Assembly (NCBI GenBank): GCA_964487255.1
Contig: CAZAQV010000008.1
Span: 62,001 to 126,000, forward strand
Direction: 5' to 3'
DNA: 64,000 nucleotides
Origin: CAZAQV01 sp964487255
GTDB lineage: Bacteria; Myxococcota_A; Polyangia; Polyangiales; CAZAQV01
Made by a program: the position numbers and the translations under genes. Positions 8,633-17,681 of this stretch are shown in pieces (position 1 is the first letter of the stretch; each line of letters opens with the position of its first letter). The notes under the pieces were generated by a model, which ran no database searches, was not told the origin of the DNA, and worked only from the letters and a program-made list of their open reading frames with translations.

Positions 8633-9967
8633 CTAGGAGGGAGTTGGAGGCTCGGAGGGCACCTTGTCCAGAGTCGTAACGGGCCTGTGCACGGTGCCTC
8701 CGCTCGGCCTTACCGAAACCACGCGCATGAGTAGGCGAGAGAGCGCGGGTACACGTTTTGGCACGACGATGGTTGCGAACGCGATCGGCAGCGCTCGCGC
8801 TCCGGCCGACACGAGAAAGACGGTCTGGTAGTCGACGTTCTCGATAAGTAAGAAGACGCCGCCCAGAACAGCACCGATGAGTTGCGCGGCGCCAGCGAGC
8901 GCGTTGGCCAGCGAGAGAAACTCGATGCGCGACTCTTCCGGTGAGCTCTGAAGAAGAAGTTGGTAACTTGCGTATTCAAACGCTCCCCAAGCGAGACCAC
9001 TCAGCACCTGCGCCAAGATAAGCGCTTCGAGGCTCGCAAAGCGCGCCCAAAGCAGCGCGACAAGAGAAATGAGCGCGGTGCTGCTCATAAACAGCGAACG
9101 CATGCCAAGTCGCTGAGCCAGGGTAAAAAAGAAGGGACTTGTCACCGCTTTGACCGCGATGGGCATCGCCGTAAGTGTCGCATAAGTGGCGTAGTCCATC
9201 TCGAGTTGACGCAACATATACGGTGTAAAGAACGGCACAGCCGTATGCGCACCCAAGATGAGCAGCGCGATATAGACGGGAACACGCCACGACGCGTTTT
9301 CGTAAGCCGAGGAAAACCGCTTCCAGTCGTAGCGCGTTGGCTTTGTTTCGACAGGGTCAGCTTGCAAGGACAAGCAGAACACACTGCCGAAGCGGGCGAG
9401 CATCGCTGCCAGGTTGAGTAGGGCGAACATCCAAAGCGCAGAAGTGCTACGCGCTTGCGCACCGTAAAGAAGAAGGCCTGCGCCACCAAAGGCAACCAGC
9501 AGCATCAACTGAATGACCGCCGAGCGGCGTGCGAAATACTGTTCACGCGCGGCCCCCATGATCAGCTCCGACATCCAGGCGCCCCAAGGTGGACCGATGA
9601 TGAGACCTGACACGAAGTAGAGCGACTTGACCGACAGAAAGAGAGCGAAACTTTCATTTCCTGTCCACGCGATGGTAGCGAAACCGATATGCGTCAGGGC
9701 TTGGACGCTTGCCCCCGCCACGATCAGGCGTTTTCGGCTTCCGAGCCATGTGGCAAGAGCAGCGGAGAACAACTGTGCGCCAAAACCGACACAGAGCGGT
9801 GCGGCAGCGAGCACGGCGAGAGCGACGTCGCGGTGTCCCAGCTCGACGGCCAGAGCTCCCAGATAGCTCTCCGCGATACCCAACATCAACGCGTGAAAGA
9901 GGCCCTCGAGCACCGAGAGCAAGAGCGTCCGTCGGTGCGGTACCGCGAGCGGAGAAGGTTGGGGCAT
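8633..9967 (-). CDS. MFS-type transporter
   Basis: A 444-residue polytopic membrane protein with about 12 hydrophobic segments and the two-halves layout of the major facilitator superfamily. A short basic loop (LGSRKRLIVAGAS, about residues 75-87) sits where the MFS loop 2-3 motif is expected, and there is a long central loop near residues 200-220. Substrate cannot be inferred; multidrug or small-molecule export is typical of the family. The ATG at 9967 is used; a GTG at 10003 would add 12 residues. No neighbouring gene suggests a specific cargo. Confidence 0.82.
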   Translation of the reverse strand: MPQPSPLAVPHRRTLLLSVLEGLFHALMLGIAESYLGALAVELGHRDVALAVLAAAPLCVGFGAQLFSAALATWLGSRKRLIVAGASVQALTHIGFATIAWTGNESFALFLSVKSLYFVSGLIIGPPWGAWMSELIMGAAREQYFARRSAVIQLMLLVAFGGAGLLLYGAQARSTSALWMFALLNLAAMLARFGSVFCLSLQADPVETKPTRYDWKRFSSAYENASWRVPVYIALLILGAHTAVPFFTPYMLRQLEMDYATYATLTAMPIAVKAVTSPFFFTLAQRLGMRSLFMSSTALISLVALLWARFASLEALILAQVLSGLAWGAFEYASYQLLLQSSPEESRIEFLSLANALAGAAQLIGAVLGGVFLLIENVDYQTVFLVSAGARALPIAFATIVVPKRVPALSRLLMRVVSVRPSGGTVHRPVTTLDKVPSEPPTPS

Positions 9968-10147
9968 GCGACGACCCGTATCTACGGCGCTTGTCTGTTG
10001 CACTCAAGCGGAACGTTCTGTCCCGAATGTCGCTTTCGCCACAAGACACTTTAGTCGAGCAGGCCTTTGGCGAAGGACTACGTTACGCCACAGAGCGGAA
10101 ACTCTTCGGACAACGTGTGGTCGATTATCAGACGTCGCCCTACGAGA

Positions 10148-11143
10148 TTATGGGCGTTCGATTTCGCCATCGGGACGTTTTGCGTGGCGTCCAATGTCAG
10201 CGGCGTGTACCGGGTCATCACGATCCCAGGGCCAGCCACCGAACTGCGTTTGCTGGTAGTCGATGAACGCTTGCTGAAGTTCCGCGCGGTGGTTCATCAC
10301 AAAGGGGCCGTGCTGTGCGACCGGTTCACGAATGGGACGGCCTTGCAGTAACAGCAACTGAGCACCAGACGGCGACTCGAGCGGCACAGCATCGACCCCC
10401 TTGAGACGAAAGCGGGTGTGTTCGGCGTAGTCCTGATCCTCGAGTTGGATAGAACCCTCAAACAAGTAGAGCGAACGAAGTGTGCCTTCCCGAGCCGGCG
10501 GTACGGTGAAACGCGCACCCGGGTCGAGCTTGATTGTCCATATCGCCACATCCGCGTCGTCGTGTGAAGCCCAAGAGTCAGGTGGCGGTGACGGTGCGCT
10601 ACGGTCGTCGAGCGCGCCTGCCACCGCGAGTACCGTGACGCCGTCACGTTGAATCTTGGGAATGGTGTCGGCCCACAGCATCTTGAAATACGGGTCGCAC
10701 ATCTTTCGCTCCGCTGGGAGGTTGAGCCAAATCTGAAAGAGCTCGAGTGGGTTTGACTCGTCCGTCTTGAGTAAGGGAAACATCTCCGAATGCACGATAC
10801 CCCGCCCCGCGGTCAGCCATTGTGTGTCGCCTTGACCGTAGCGCGCGGTCGCTCCGAGTGAGTCGGCGTGGTCGACAAGACCTTTGCGTACGACGGTCAC
10901 GGTCTCGAAGCCGCGGTGGGGGTGTTGCGGGAAGCCTGGAATGGTTTGTCCGTGGTACATACGCCAGCCGTCGATGCCGTCGAAGTCCATTCCGAGGCGC
11001 CTGCCTGCGAGTGATGCGGCCGGGCCCATCTTGCCGTTGCCGTGCGGGTAGGCGTCGAGGTGATAGACGCAGAACAGGAACGGATCGTCGGTGGGCCAGG
11101 GTGGTGGTCCCAGTCGCTCTACGGACAGTACCGATGAGGTCAT
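10148..11143 (-). CDS. pirin family cupin protein
   Basis: A 331-residue bicupin of the pirin family. The diagnostic first-cupin motifs are present: FPQHPHRGFETVT (about residues 73-85, including metal-ligand His residues) and GDTQWLTAGRGIVHSEM (about residues 105-121). Pirins bind iron, and some have quercetinase activity or modulate metabolism; which applies here is unknown. The protein appears complete and cytoplasmic. It begins with ATG and lies downstream of, but well separated from, the divergent O-antigen-ligase-like gene. Confidence 0.93.
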   Translation of the reverse strand: MTSSVLSVERLGPPPWPTDDPFLFCVYHLDAYPHGNGKMGPAASLAGRRLGMDFDGIDGWRMYHGQTIPGFPQHPHRGFETVTVVRKGLVDHADSLGATARYGQGDTQWLTAGRGIVHSEMFPLLKTDESNPLELFQIWLNLPAERKMCDPYFKMLWADTIPKIQRDGVTVLAVAGALDDRSAPSPPPDSWASHDDADVAIWTIKLDPGARFTVPPAREGTLRSLYLFEGSIQLEDQDYAEHTRFRLKGVDAVPLESPSGAQLLLLQGRPIREPVAQHGPFVMNHRAELQQAFIDYQQTQFGGWPWDRDDPVHAADIGRHAKRPDGEIERP

Positions 11144-11222
11144 GCCACGAGTCTAAGGCTGCTGAGACGGAGCTACCATCCTCTTGTGGACGCATCGTGC
11201 GAGTAGCTTCTACCATGGCGCG

Positions 11223-12548
11223 ATGGAGGCCAGCATCCTCAAGCAGTTGGTGGTGTTCGGCCTCGTCATCGGGGCTTTTCCGCTGGGCATGTTGCTGCGC
11301 GGCCGTCGCTGGCTGCCCTGGCTCCTTACGCTCTACGCTGCGCTCCCTTTCTTGGACGTCGACGGGCGCCAAACCGTCTCGTTTTTCTTCGACTACTCGT
11401 ACGAGTTCACGCCAGCGATCTCGTTTCGCGGGGAGACTCGTGGACTTGACGTTTGCCTGATCGACATCCTGTCCATTGTACTTTTGGTAGCCTTGCCTCC
11501 GCGCCTCAATCCCAGTGCCTTCCGTCTTGCTCGCTATAGCTACCTGACGTTTGCGTTGGCTTCTGTGCTACTGGCCACGCTGCCTGGCTACGCGCTTTTT
11601 TCAGTGTGGAAAATTTTCCGTGGCTACGTGACGTTTTCAGTCATTACCCGGGCCATGGATCATGAACACTTTGGCCCTGCGACCTTACGCGGATTTGCCC
11701 TCGGTCTCATTTATGTCGGTTTCCTCTCGGTGAAACAACAATACCTGGATGGGCTACACCAACCGGCTGCGACATTCGCTCACCAGAACACACTAGGGAT
11801 GGTGCTTTGCCTGTTTTTCCCGATTTTCTTCTTGATGATCCTCAGCGAGCGTGGTGGGAAACTCGCCGCGTTTACGTGTGTCGCTTGCGCGCTCGGCGTG
11901 ATGATGACGCTTTCGCGTTCGGCGATAGCAGTGATGGCTTTCTCCGCGGTGATTTCGGCGTTCTCGTCGATTCGCGAGCCAACGCGTCGAAAAGTGTGGA
12001 TACTGTCGGGCTGCGCGCTTCTTGGCTTGGCTGCGGTCGCAGTGCGTGGGGATACGCTTATCGACCGTTTTTTAAACGCGCCGGAGGTATCCGGTCACGC
12101 GCGCGACCTTTTTGAGCAGGCCGCGAAAGAAATGTTCTCTGATCATCCTCTCGGCATCGGCATCAATCAATATTCGTATCAACTCAATCAAGGCGGATAC
12201 GGCAAGCAGGTAGGTGTACCACCCGGCGACGAGGGCGGGATCGTCCACAATATTTACTGGCTAACGCTTGCGGAAATGGGTGTGCAGGGACTTCTCAGCT
12301 ACCTGCTCGTCCTTTTCATGCCGATGCTGACCGCGTGGCGGCTCTTTCGCGGCGGAGTCACGCCGCAACTGCGAGATTTCGGGCTGGGCATCCTGCTGGG
12401 TGTCGTTGGTTTCGCGCTTCAAGGCACGCTGGAGTGGGCTTCTCGGCAAGCCCCACTCACCTACCTCTTCTGGATGCTGTTGGGCTTCTTGGTTGGTCTG
12501 TGGAACGCGAACCGACGACTTCAGCCGAGCCATTCGGCAAAGCGGTAG
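11223..12548 (+). CDS. O-antigen ligase / polymerase-like membrane protein
   Basis: A 441-residue protein with roughly ten hydrophobic segments. A large loop near residues 290-350 contains HPLGIGINQYS and later VHNIYWLTLAEMG, the pattern of the O-antigen ligase (Wzy_C) superfamily, in which this periplasmic loop carries catalytic residues including a His. MTLSRSAI near residue 235 is also typical. Members ligate or polymerise surface glycans or glycosylate exported proteins. No glycosyltransferase genes flank it, so its donor is unknown. The ATG at 11223 was preferred over a GTG at 11184 because the first membrane segment starts right after it. Confidence 0.85.
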   Translation: MEASILKQLVVFGLVIGAFPLGMLLRGRRWLPWLLTLYAALPFLDVDGRQTVSFFFDYSYEFTPAISFRGETRGLDVCLIDILSIVLLVALPPRLNPSAFRLARYSYLTFALASVLLATLPGYALFSVWKIFRGYVTFSVITRAMDHEHFGPATLRGFALGLIYVGFLSVKQQYLDGLHQPAATFAHQNTLGMVLCLFFPIFFLMILSERGGKLAAFTCVACALGVMMTLSRSAIAVMAFSAVISAFSSIREPTRRKVWILSGCALLGLAAVAVRGDTLIDRFLNAPEVSGHARDLFEQAAKEMFSDHPLGIGINQYSYQLNQGGYGKQVGVPPGDEGGIVHNIYWLTLAEMGVQGLLSYLLVLFMPMLTAWRLFRGGVTPQLRDFGLGILLGVVGFALQGTLEWASRQAPLTYLFWMLLGFLVGLWNANRRLQPSHSAKR

Positions 12549-12563
12549 GCCGAGAAGACTGCG

Positions 12564-12995
12564 TTAGCTGTTTTCGACCAAAGTGGCCTTGAGTTCAACC
12601 TCCGGACCGGCGAGAGCGCGCGACACGGGGCAGTTCTTCTTTGTCTCTTCAGCGATCCTTTGAAAACCGTCCTTCGACACGCCACCGACTGTTGCTGTCG
12701 TCAGCAGGGTGATCTTTGGAATGAAAAAACCTGTCTCGTCCTTTTCGAGTTCGACTTCGGCTTGTGTTTCGATCAGCTCTAGCGTCGCGCCCGCCTTACC
12801 GAGATTGGCAGCAAGGGCCATTGAAAAACAGCCGGCGAGGGCCGCGCCAATCAACTCTTCCGGGTTGCTTCCCGTCTCACCTTTGAATCGGGTGCCTACA
12901 CCGAACTTTACGCTCTCCGCGTGTGCTGGTTTCATGACACCCGAACCTTCTTGCAAGCTCCCGGTCCAACTGGCTTCCGCTCTACTCTTTGACAT
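12564..12995 (-). CDS. OsmC/Ohr family peroxide reductase
   Basis: A 143-residue OsmC-type protein. The two redox-active cysteines are visible in AALAGCFSMALA (about residues 54-65) and KKNCPVSRAL (about residues 120-129), the arrangement used to reduce organic hydroperoxides. SNPEELIGAA just before the first Cys is also family-typical. The longer frame upstream to 13103 shows no domain-like sequence, so the ATG at 12995 was chosen. It is convergent with the O-antigen-ligase-like gene and appears to be a single gene. Confidence 0.92.
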   Translation of the reverse strand: MSKSRAEASWTGSLQEGSGVMKPAHAESVKFGVGTRFKGETGSNPEELIGAALAGCFSMALAANLGKAGATLELIETQAEVELEKDETGFFIPKITLLTTATVGGVSKDGFQRIAEETKKNCPVSRALAGPEVELKATLVENS

Positions 12996-13162
12996 TTGCA
13001 CCAATCCTTTCGTAGGCCACTTTCGTAAGCACTGACCGTGCCAAGGCCTAGAGTGTTTAGGAGAAGGCTGCATTCGGCCATGAACGTAGGCGGCGCGAGA
13101 CACTCTGCCTCAAGATGCTGCAAAATGCCGCGATCATGCGTGCGCGACTTCCTTCGAGACCT

Positions 13163-13285
13163 GACATCGACGCCGTCTGGCTGCTCAAGCACGTAACTCA
13201 ACGATCGCGCCACGTCGTCGGGACGGAGTGCGTCCGGCTGCTCATAAATTGAGCCTAACCAGCCCCGGGTCGCGAGGTCCAGCAC
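13163..13285 (-). pseudogene. possible C-terminal remnant of a short-chain dehydrogenase
   Basis: Within a stretch without an obvious gene (12996-13399), the minus strand encodes LRPDDVARSLSYVLEQPDGV, which strongly resembles the C-terminal segment of classical SDR proteins (L-x-P-E-D-V-A-x-A-V-x-Y-x-L-x-Q-P-x-x-V-D-V). Neither the Rossmann glycine motif nor the YxxxK active site is found upstream, and the sequence after the match is unrelated. This suggests a decayed fragment, but the match is short and read by eye. The rest of the interval shows nothing else I can support. Confidence 0.35.
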
Positions 13286-13399
13286 GACTGAAGCACAGGA
13301 AGTTACAGTGAAGTCTCTAGACTGATTGAATCGGACTCAAGCTGAAGCGTCTGCTAGGAGGACAGTGGGTTTACCGAACCTACCCATCAAGGAGGGGAT

Positions 13400-13978
13400 A
13401 TGTCTTTCATTCGCTATTGTAGCTTTGCCATGGTTTTTTCAGTTGTGATCGGCGTTTCGTTGGCCAGCGCTCACGCGCAGGACGACGCAGCCACCATCGA
13501 GCCCGCACCGGCCCACCAAGACGGTGGTCGCTTTCGCTGGGGAGTTAATGCGGCCGGAGGCTATGAGTTTGTGTCCTCGGTCAGCGGTCCTATGGTCGGT
13601 GCCGATGCTCGCTTCGGTTACCAGATCAACAATTTGTTGGGTATCTACGTATCACCGCACCTCTCGTTTGGCTCGCTCAGCACGGACTCCGGAGGTGCTA
13701 GCATTTCAGGTGCAACGGGTACCTTTGCACTGACGGCGTTGGGCGAAGTTACACTCGCTGACATGTTCTTTATTGGCGCGGGTGCCGGTTACGGTGTTCT
13801 CAATAATCCGTCTGGTTTCACATTGCACGCGCGTGGTGGTCTATACCCCTTGATGTCCTATGACGAAGATGGGCCGGGGCGTTCGGGGCTCATGATTGGC
13901 GCTGACATCAAAACGGTATTCATTGATGGTGCAACCGGCGTTCTCGTTACCGCAACGCTTGGTTACGAAAGCTTCTAG
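13400..13978 (+). CDS. outer-membrane beta-barrel-like protein
   Basis: A 192-residue protein with a cleavable signal peptide (about residues 1-27, ending SAHAQ) and a strongly alternating Gly/aromatic pattern after it, such as FRWGVNAAGGYEFVSSVSG near residues 44-62, typical of small outer-membrane beta-barrels. A very strong ribosome binding site (aaggagg at 13389-13395) precedes the ATG, suggesting high expression. The stop overlaps the stop of the convergent GST-like gene in a shared ctag. Function unknown. Confidence 0.8.
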   Translation: MSFIRYCSFAMVFSVVIGVSLASAHAQDDAATIEPAPAHQDGGRFRWGVNAAGGYEFVSSVSGPMVGADARFGYQINNLLGIYVSPHLSFGSLSTDSGGASISGATGTFALTALGEVTLADMFFIGAGAGYGVLNNPSGFTLHARGGLYPLMSYDEDGPGRSGLMIGADIKTVFIDGATGVLVTATLGYESF

Positions 13979-14712
13979 CGCTTCGGAAGTTTCTTTCGGT
14001 GCTGCTCGCAGATCTGGTCGCGCCATTCGAGCAAGTCAGCGTATTCGCTCGCAAGCGCCTCGTCGGTCCAGCAGCGCCGAGAGGCTGGGCCTTGTCGAAT
14101 ATAGTCCTCCGACACGGGCTTGACGCCGTCGAGCATGGTTACAGCAGCGATATCGGCATACGAAAACACTTTGGAGATATAGTCGCCGCTCGAGTTCTGT
14201 AGCGCAAGGCGGAGTTCTTCAAGGGCATTTCGCATCGCGCCCGCGCGCACGGTGTCTGCATACTTCTTGCGCATGCGGCGTAGCACCCACTTGGCAAGTC
14301 CTTGCATGGCACCGGTGTTGGCGAAGGGCAAACCCGCCACGTTCTCACAAAGGGCCTGTTCATCCTGTTCGATACGTGGAAAGAGCGCGTCCCGAGCTTC
14401 CGCCACCGCTTTGTCGGCGAGCCGCTCCCAGTGCGCGCACAGCGTGTCGTCCCAAAAGCCCTCGGGGCCGCTCTTCGCGGCTGCATAGCGTGCGATGGCA
14501 AAGCCACCCTCCACGTTGCCCGCCTTAGTCAGCAAGACCGGGACGGTTACGGGCCCCGACCACTTGCCCAGTTTGATGCGCAGGCCAGGCTCTCCTAAGA
14601 AAGGTTGGTATTTTTGCCACTGATACTCAAACCCGCACACGTCGAGCGACCAACGCGCGCGCTGCGTCCAGGGGGAGTAGCCAAGCCCAATCAGTATCGG
14701 TCGTTCACCCAC
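13975..14712 (-). CDS. glutathione S-transferase N-terminal domain protein
   Basis: A 245-residue protein whose first 80 residues form a GST-type thioredoxin fold: ILIGLGYSPWTQRARWSLDV, then VPVLLTKAG and a GFAIARY segment. SPWTQRARW occupies the usual catalytic N-terminal loop. The longer frame to 14898 overlaps the divergent rhodanese gene and is not domain-like, so the GTG at 14712 was chosen. It may act on glutathione conjugates, but the C-terminal half is divergent. It ends head-to-head with the beta-barrel gene, sharing four bases. Confidence 0.78.
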   Translation of the reverse strand: MGERPILIGLGYSPWTQRARWSLDVCGFEYQWQKYQPFLGEPGLRIKLGKWSGPVTVPVLLTKAGNVEGGFAIARYAAAKSGPEGFWDDTLCAHWERLADKAVAEARDALFPRIEQDEQALCENVAGLPFANTGAMQGLAKWVLRRMRKKYADTVRAGAMRNALEELRLALQNSSGDYISKVFSYADIAAVTMLDGVKPVSEDYIRQGPASRRCWTDEALASEYADLLEWRDQICEQHRKKLPKR

Positions 14713-14782
14713 ATGGCGATCCTTGCACGGCCGTGCGCAATCGTCGCTACCGAAAAACAAACCTCTCGTGTAAAACGAGCGT

Positions 14783-15070
14783 ATGGCGGACATTTCAGGT
14801 GAAGCAGCAAAGAAGTTGGTCGAAGACGGCGCAACGCTCTTGGACGTGCGCTCCGAAAAAGAGTTTGCGAGTGGCCATATCAAAGGCGCGCTCAACATTC
14901 CGATCGACGACCTTCAGTCGCGCTTTTCAGAACTTGGCGATCGAGACACGCCGATCGTTGTGCACTGCCAAATGGGTGGACGGGCGTGCACCGCCGAAGC
15001 CATCCTCCAAGAAGAGGGCTTCACCCAAGTGTACAACCTGGGCGCCATCGACGACTGGCCGAGTCGCTAA
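14783..15070 (+). CDS. single-domain rhodanese-like protein
   Basis: A 95-residue rhodanese homology domain. LLDVRSEKEFASGHIKGA (about residues 19-36) and the active-site loop VVHCQMGGRA (about residues 59-68, Cys 62) are canonical. A Cys followed by a six-residue loop is typical of sulfurtransferases, which carry persulfide sulfur for thiosulfate or thiol metabolism. The length fits a GlpE-like cytoplasmic form with no signal peptide. It is divergent from the GST-like gene 70 bases away. Confidence 0.93.
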   Translation: MADISGEAAKKLVEDGATLLDVRSEKEFASGHIKGALNIPIDDLQSRFSELGDRDTPIVVHCQMGGRACTAEAILQEEGFTQVYNLGAIDDWPSR

Positions 15071-15208
15071 TCTCAGGGGAGGCTTGGTCTACCTCGTACG
15101 CCAGGACTCGCACGCACGCGGGTGGAATAAACTGGTGATGTGGCTGTTCCTCCTCTGACACCCGGATTTTCGGCTTCGCCGGACAAGTCGGGTGCGGAGG
15201 AGGATGGA

Positions 15209-15556
15209 ATGACCAACTTTGATCGGAAAACCTACGTGCGTTCGTGGGCATTGCTAAGGCTCAAGAAGTACTCGGGTGCGGTGCTTTTGTGGCTCGGGCT
15301 CATCGTGCCCTTGGCGGCATTGCCCCTGCATCTTTCGGCTGCATTGGTGATCGCCTCGCAGAGTGCATGGCTCGTCGGAAACATGGTTTTGGCGTTTGGT
15401 TACGCCGCACACCGCTGTCCGTCGTGTCAGGACTACTTCGTTCACGCTGAAGGTAAGTTCTCTTATCTCGGGTTATTCACGCGCCGGTGTGTGTCGTGCG
15501 GTCTACCGCTTGGCGCACTCCCTCCCACAAAACCAGAGGCCGTCGTTTATCGTTGA
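15209..15556 (+). CDS. small membrane protein with CxxC pair
   Basis: A 115-residue protein with two hydrophobic segments (about residues 20-65) followed by CPSC and CVSC motifs about 25 residues apart, which could form a zinc ribbon or redox site on one side of the membrane. The ATG at 15209 is preceded by aggagga and was chosen over a GTG at 15140. No family is recognised. It is convergent with the frameshifted lipoprotein gene, three bases away. Confidence 0.7.
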   Translation: MTNFDRKTYVRSWALLRLKKYSGAVLLWLGLIVPLAALPLHLSAALVIASQSAWLVGNMVLAFGYAAHRCPSCQDYFVHAEGKFSYLGLFTRRCVSCGLPLGALPPTKPEAVVYR

Positions 15557-15558
15557 CG

Positions 15559-16484
15559 TCACTGGCACCCGATGCGTTCTTCGTCGATCGCGAGGTCGTC
15601 GAGGAACGCATCATATGGGGTATCGACATTGGTTTGGTAGTTGCGCCAACCCAGGACCACAGCGCTGAAGTCGCCCATTTGGGAGCCATTGTGGTTGTTG
15701 AGTGCGATGTCGGTGACCTCGTTTCCGTCGAAGTAGAAGCGGAAGCTCTGTGTGCTCGCGTCGATGGACCATTCAGCGCAGTGCCAAGCATCGTCGTACG
15801 AGCTGTAATCGTAGCTTGATCCTGCGCAGCATGAGTCGTCAGGGATGTTGAAAAGAAACTGATGCGTGTCGTCCGGACCGAGCACCGTGTCGACGACGCG
15901 GCATTCGGTCGATGCAACCAGGCCGACCATGGTGTTGTGCACATAGCCGCCGACAAAGTGGGGCGTGCGGACTTTGTAGAAAACTCGCCCCCAGTGTTTG
16001 CCGCGCGCCACCCCAAGGTGATCAATCGCGTGTCGTATGCGGTTCTGTCCGTACGTTGCAGGAGCGGAGCGAAGACAGCCCTCGAGCCACTGTGCGCCGC
16101 CGCATCGCTGATCGTGGGATCGCCGCTTTGCCAGCCGTGATCGATCGACCAACCTTGTGGTAGTGGCCCGTCCAGGCCCTCGAAGTCCTCGCAAAAGAGG
16201 TAGTCGTGGCCTGCGCAGCCCGGACCGGCGCTCATCGCGTCAGCTTGTGTGTTGGCGTCTGTGCTTACCGCCGCGTCGGTCCGCATCGCTCCATCCGAAG
16301 GATATGCGTTCGCCTCTTGGCCACCGCCAGGACTTGCGTCGTTCCGCGCTCGCCACGGCGCGTCCGTCGATACCGAGTCTGCATCCAGATCAACATTTTT
16401 GAGAGCGAGGTCGCTCGTGCAACCTGCCAACACGAGTGAACAACAGAGGAGTCGAGACGCGGCGTGTAGAACGCAAGTGCCCAT
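15559..16484 (-). pseudogene. frameshifted lipoprotein gene (lectin/LamG-like C-terminal half)
   Basis: The N-terminal half (from ATG 16484) has a lipoprotein signal ending LVLAGC, an Asp/Ala-rich stalk and CEDFEGLDG, typical of secreted concanavalin-like proteins. After about position 16015 the sensible protein continues in a different frame (for example HWGRVFYKVRTPHFVGGYVH), ending ERIGCQ at 15559. Restoring one base in the C-tract at 16011-16014 (plus strand) joins the halves into one continuous reading, LGVARGKHWGRVF. Either the gene is recently inactivated or the tract has a sequencing deletion. The original frame runs on as nonsense into the neighbouring gene, which supports the interpretation. 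Function unknown. Confidence 0.8.
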
Positions 16485-16673
16485 AATCAATCATGCATTC
16501 CCATAACCCGGTGCGCCGTAACCCCGCTGGCGGGACGGGTAGACATCGCGACAGCAGTGGGTGCGGTCGTGTAGGCCCCGAGCCGCAATCTGTTGATTGC
16601 CGCGTCGCGTCGGGCGCGGCCGTCGCGCAGCCCCTATAATTTACGTAGGAGCAAAGTGGGAAATAGATGGGTA

Positions 16674-17678
16674 ATGGGTAGCATTGGCTGCGCCGCGGCG
16701 GCGCTGCTTTTGGCTGCCGATCTCGATCCATCCGTCGCTCCAGCGAACACCAAGGTTGAAGAGTTTCGTGTCGCGACGTGGAACACGTTTCTGTTGCCTG
16801 CTTTTCTAGAAGGCGGTGGCATGGTTCGGCAAAGCGATCCGACATGTCGTGCGACGGAGGGCGGCAGGTACCTCGACCAGTTTGCCGCCGATCTCGACCT
16901 GGTCGGTTTGCAGGAGGTGTTCGATCCTTCGCTGCAAAAGCAGCTGGTTGCGAATATGCCGAAGTTTGCCTGGGTCGATGGCCCACGACCGCTGCAATGC
17001 GAGCGCGCTGGTCCGTGTGCCCTGCAATCGGGCGGGCTCACCCTGGTTGGCAACCAGCGCATTCAGATCGGAAAGACGGTCGCGCGTGGCTATGCGCACT
17101 GTCGCGGCGCCGACTGCCTTGCCAACAAAGGGTTCCTTTACGCACCTGTGCGTCTTGCAGGCGCATCGCGACCGAGTGTTCACCTCTTGTTGACACATCT
17201 TCAAGCGAGCGGTGGAGCGGCGGGGGTGCGCGAACGGCAGCTTGACGAAATTCGCGAATTTCTCGAGCCCATCGCTTGCGACAAAACGAGTCCGCCGGTG
17301 CCTGTGCTCTTGCTAGGCGACCTCAACACCGCGCACGTGCTGAGCGCAAAGACTTCGGATTCCGAAAACGAGGGTTACCGCCATGCGCGGGAGCGGCTTC
17401 GTTTGCGTTGTCTGGGCGCCCCACGGGATGTGTTTGAGCAGGGCTCTAAGCACCAAGGTCGAGCGCGCGGCACGAAAAACTGCTCCGGAGGACTGCTACC
17501 CTCGCCGTGTCGACGACCGACGAGCGAGCGCCGGCTCGACCACATCTGGTATTGGCCAGCCGGCAACCGCATGCAGTTACAGGATGCCGATGTGGACGCT
17601 GGCGAGACCAAGCACTGCAAGACGCAGTACCTGTCCGATCATCGCCTCGTTTGGGCGCGTTTTTCCATCAAACCCTAG
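16674..17678 (+). CDS. endonuclease/exonuclease/phosphatase-fold protein, sphingomyelinase-like
   Basis: A 334-residue secreted protein of the EEP superfamily, which cleaves phosphodiesters with a divalent metal. Motifs appear in the expected order: ATWNTF near residue 37, LQEVFD near 83, LLTHLQ near 177, LGDLNT near 218, RLDHIWYW near 287 and LSDHRLV at the C-terminus. The order and the export signal resemble bacterial neutral sphingomyelinases and related phosphodiesterases more than DNA nucleases. The ATG at 16674 starts a hydrophobic signal; a GTG at 16656, four bases after aggag, would add six residues. A TATAAT lies at 16635-16640 without a matching -35. Substrate is inferred. Confidence 0.83.
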   Translation: MGSIGCAAAALLLAADLDPSVAPANTKVEEFRVATWNTFLLPAFLEGGGMVRQSDPTCRATEGGRYLDQFAADLDLVGLQEVFDPSLQKQLVANMPKFAWVDGPRPLQCERAGPCALQSGGLTLVGNQRIQIGKTVARGYAHCRGADCLANKGFLYAPVRLAGASRPSVHLLLTHLQASGGAAGVRERQLDEIREFLEPIACDKTSPPVPVLLLGDLNTAHVLSAKTSDSENEGYRHARERLRLRCLGAPRDVFEQGSKHQGRARGTKNCSGGLLPSPCRRPTSERRLDHIWYWPAGNRMQLQDADVDAGETKHCKTQYLSDHRLVWARFSIKP

Positions 17679-17681
17679 CGA

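Noticed and set aside
16635..16640. Perfect TATAAT upstream of the phosphodiesterase gene
   Set aside because: No -35 hexamer at 16-18 bases and the resulting transcript would start almost at the ribosome binding site; may be chance.
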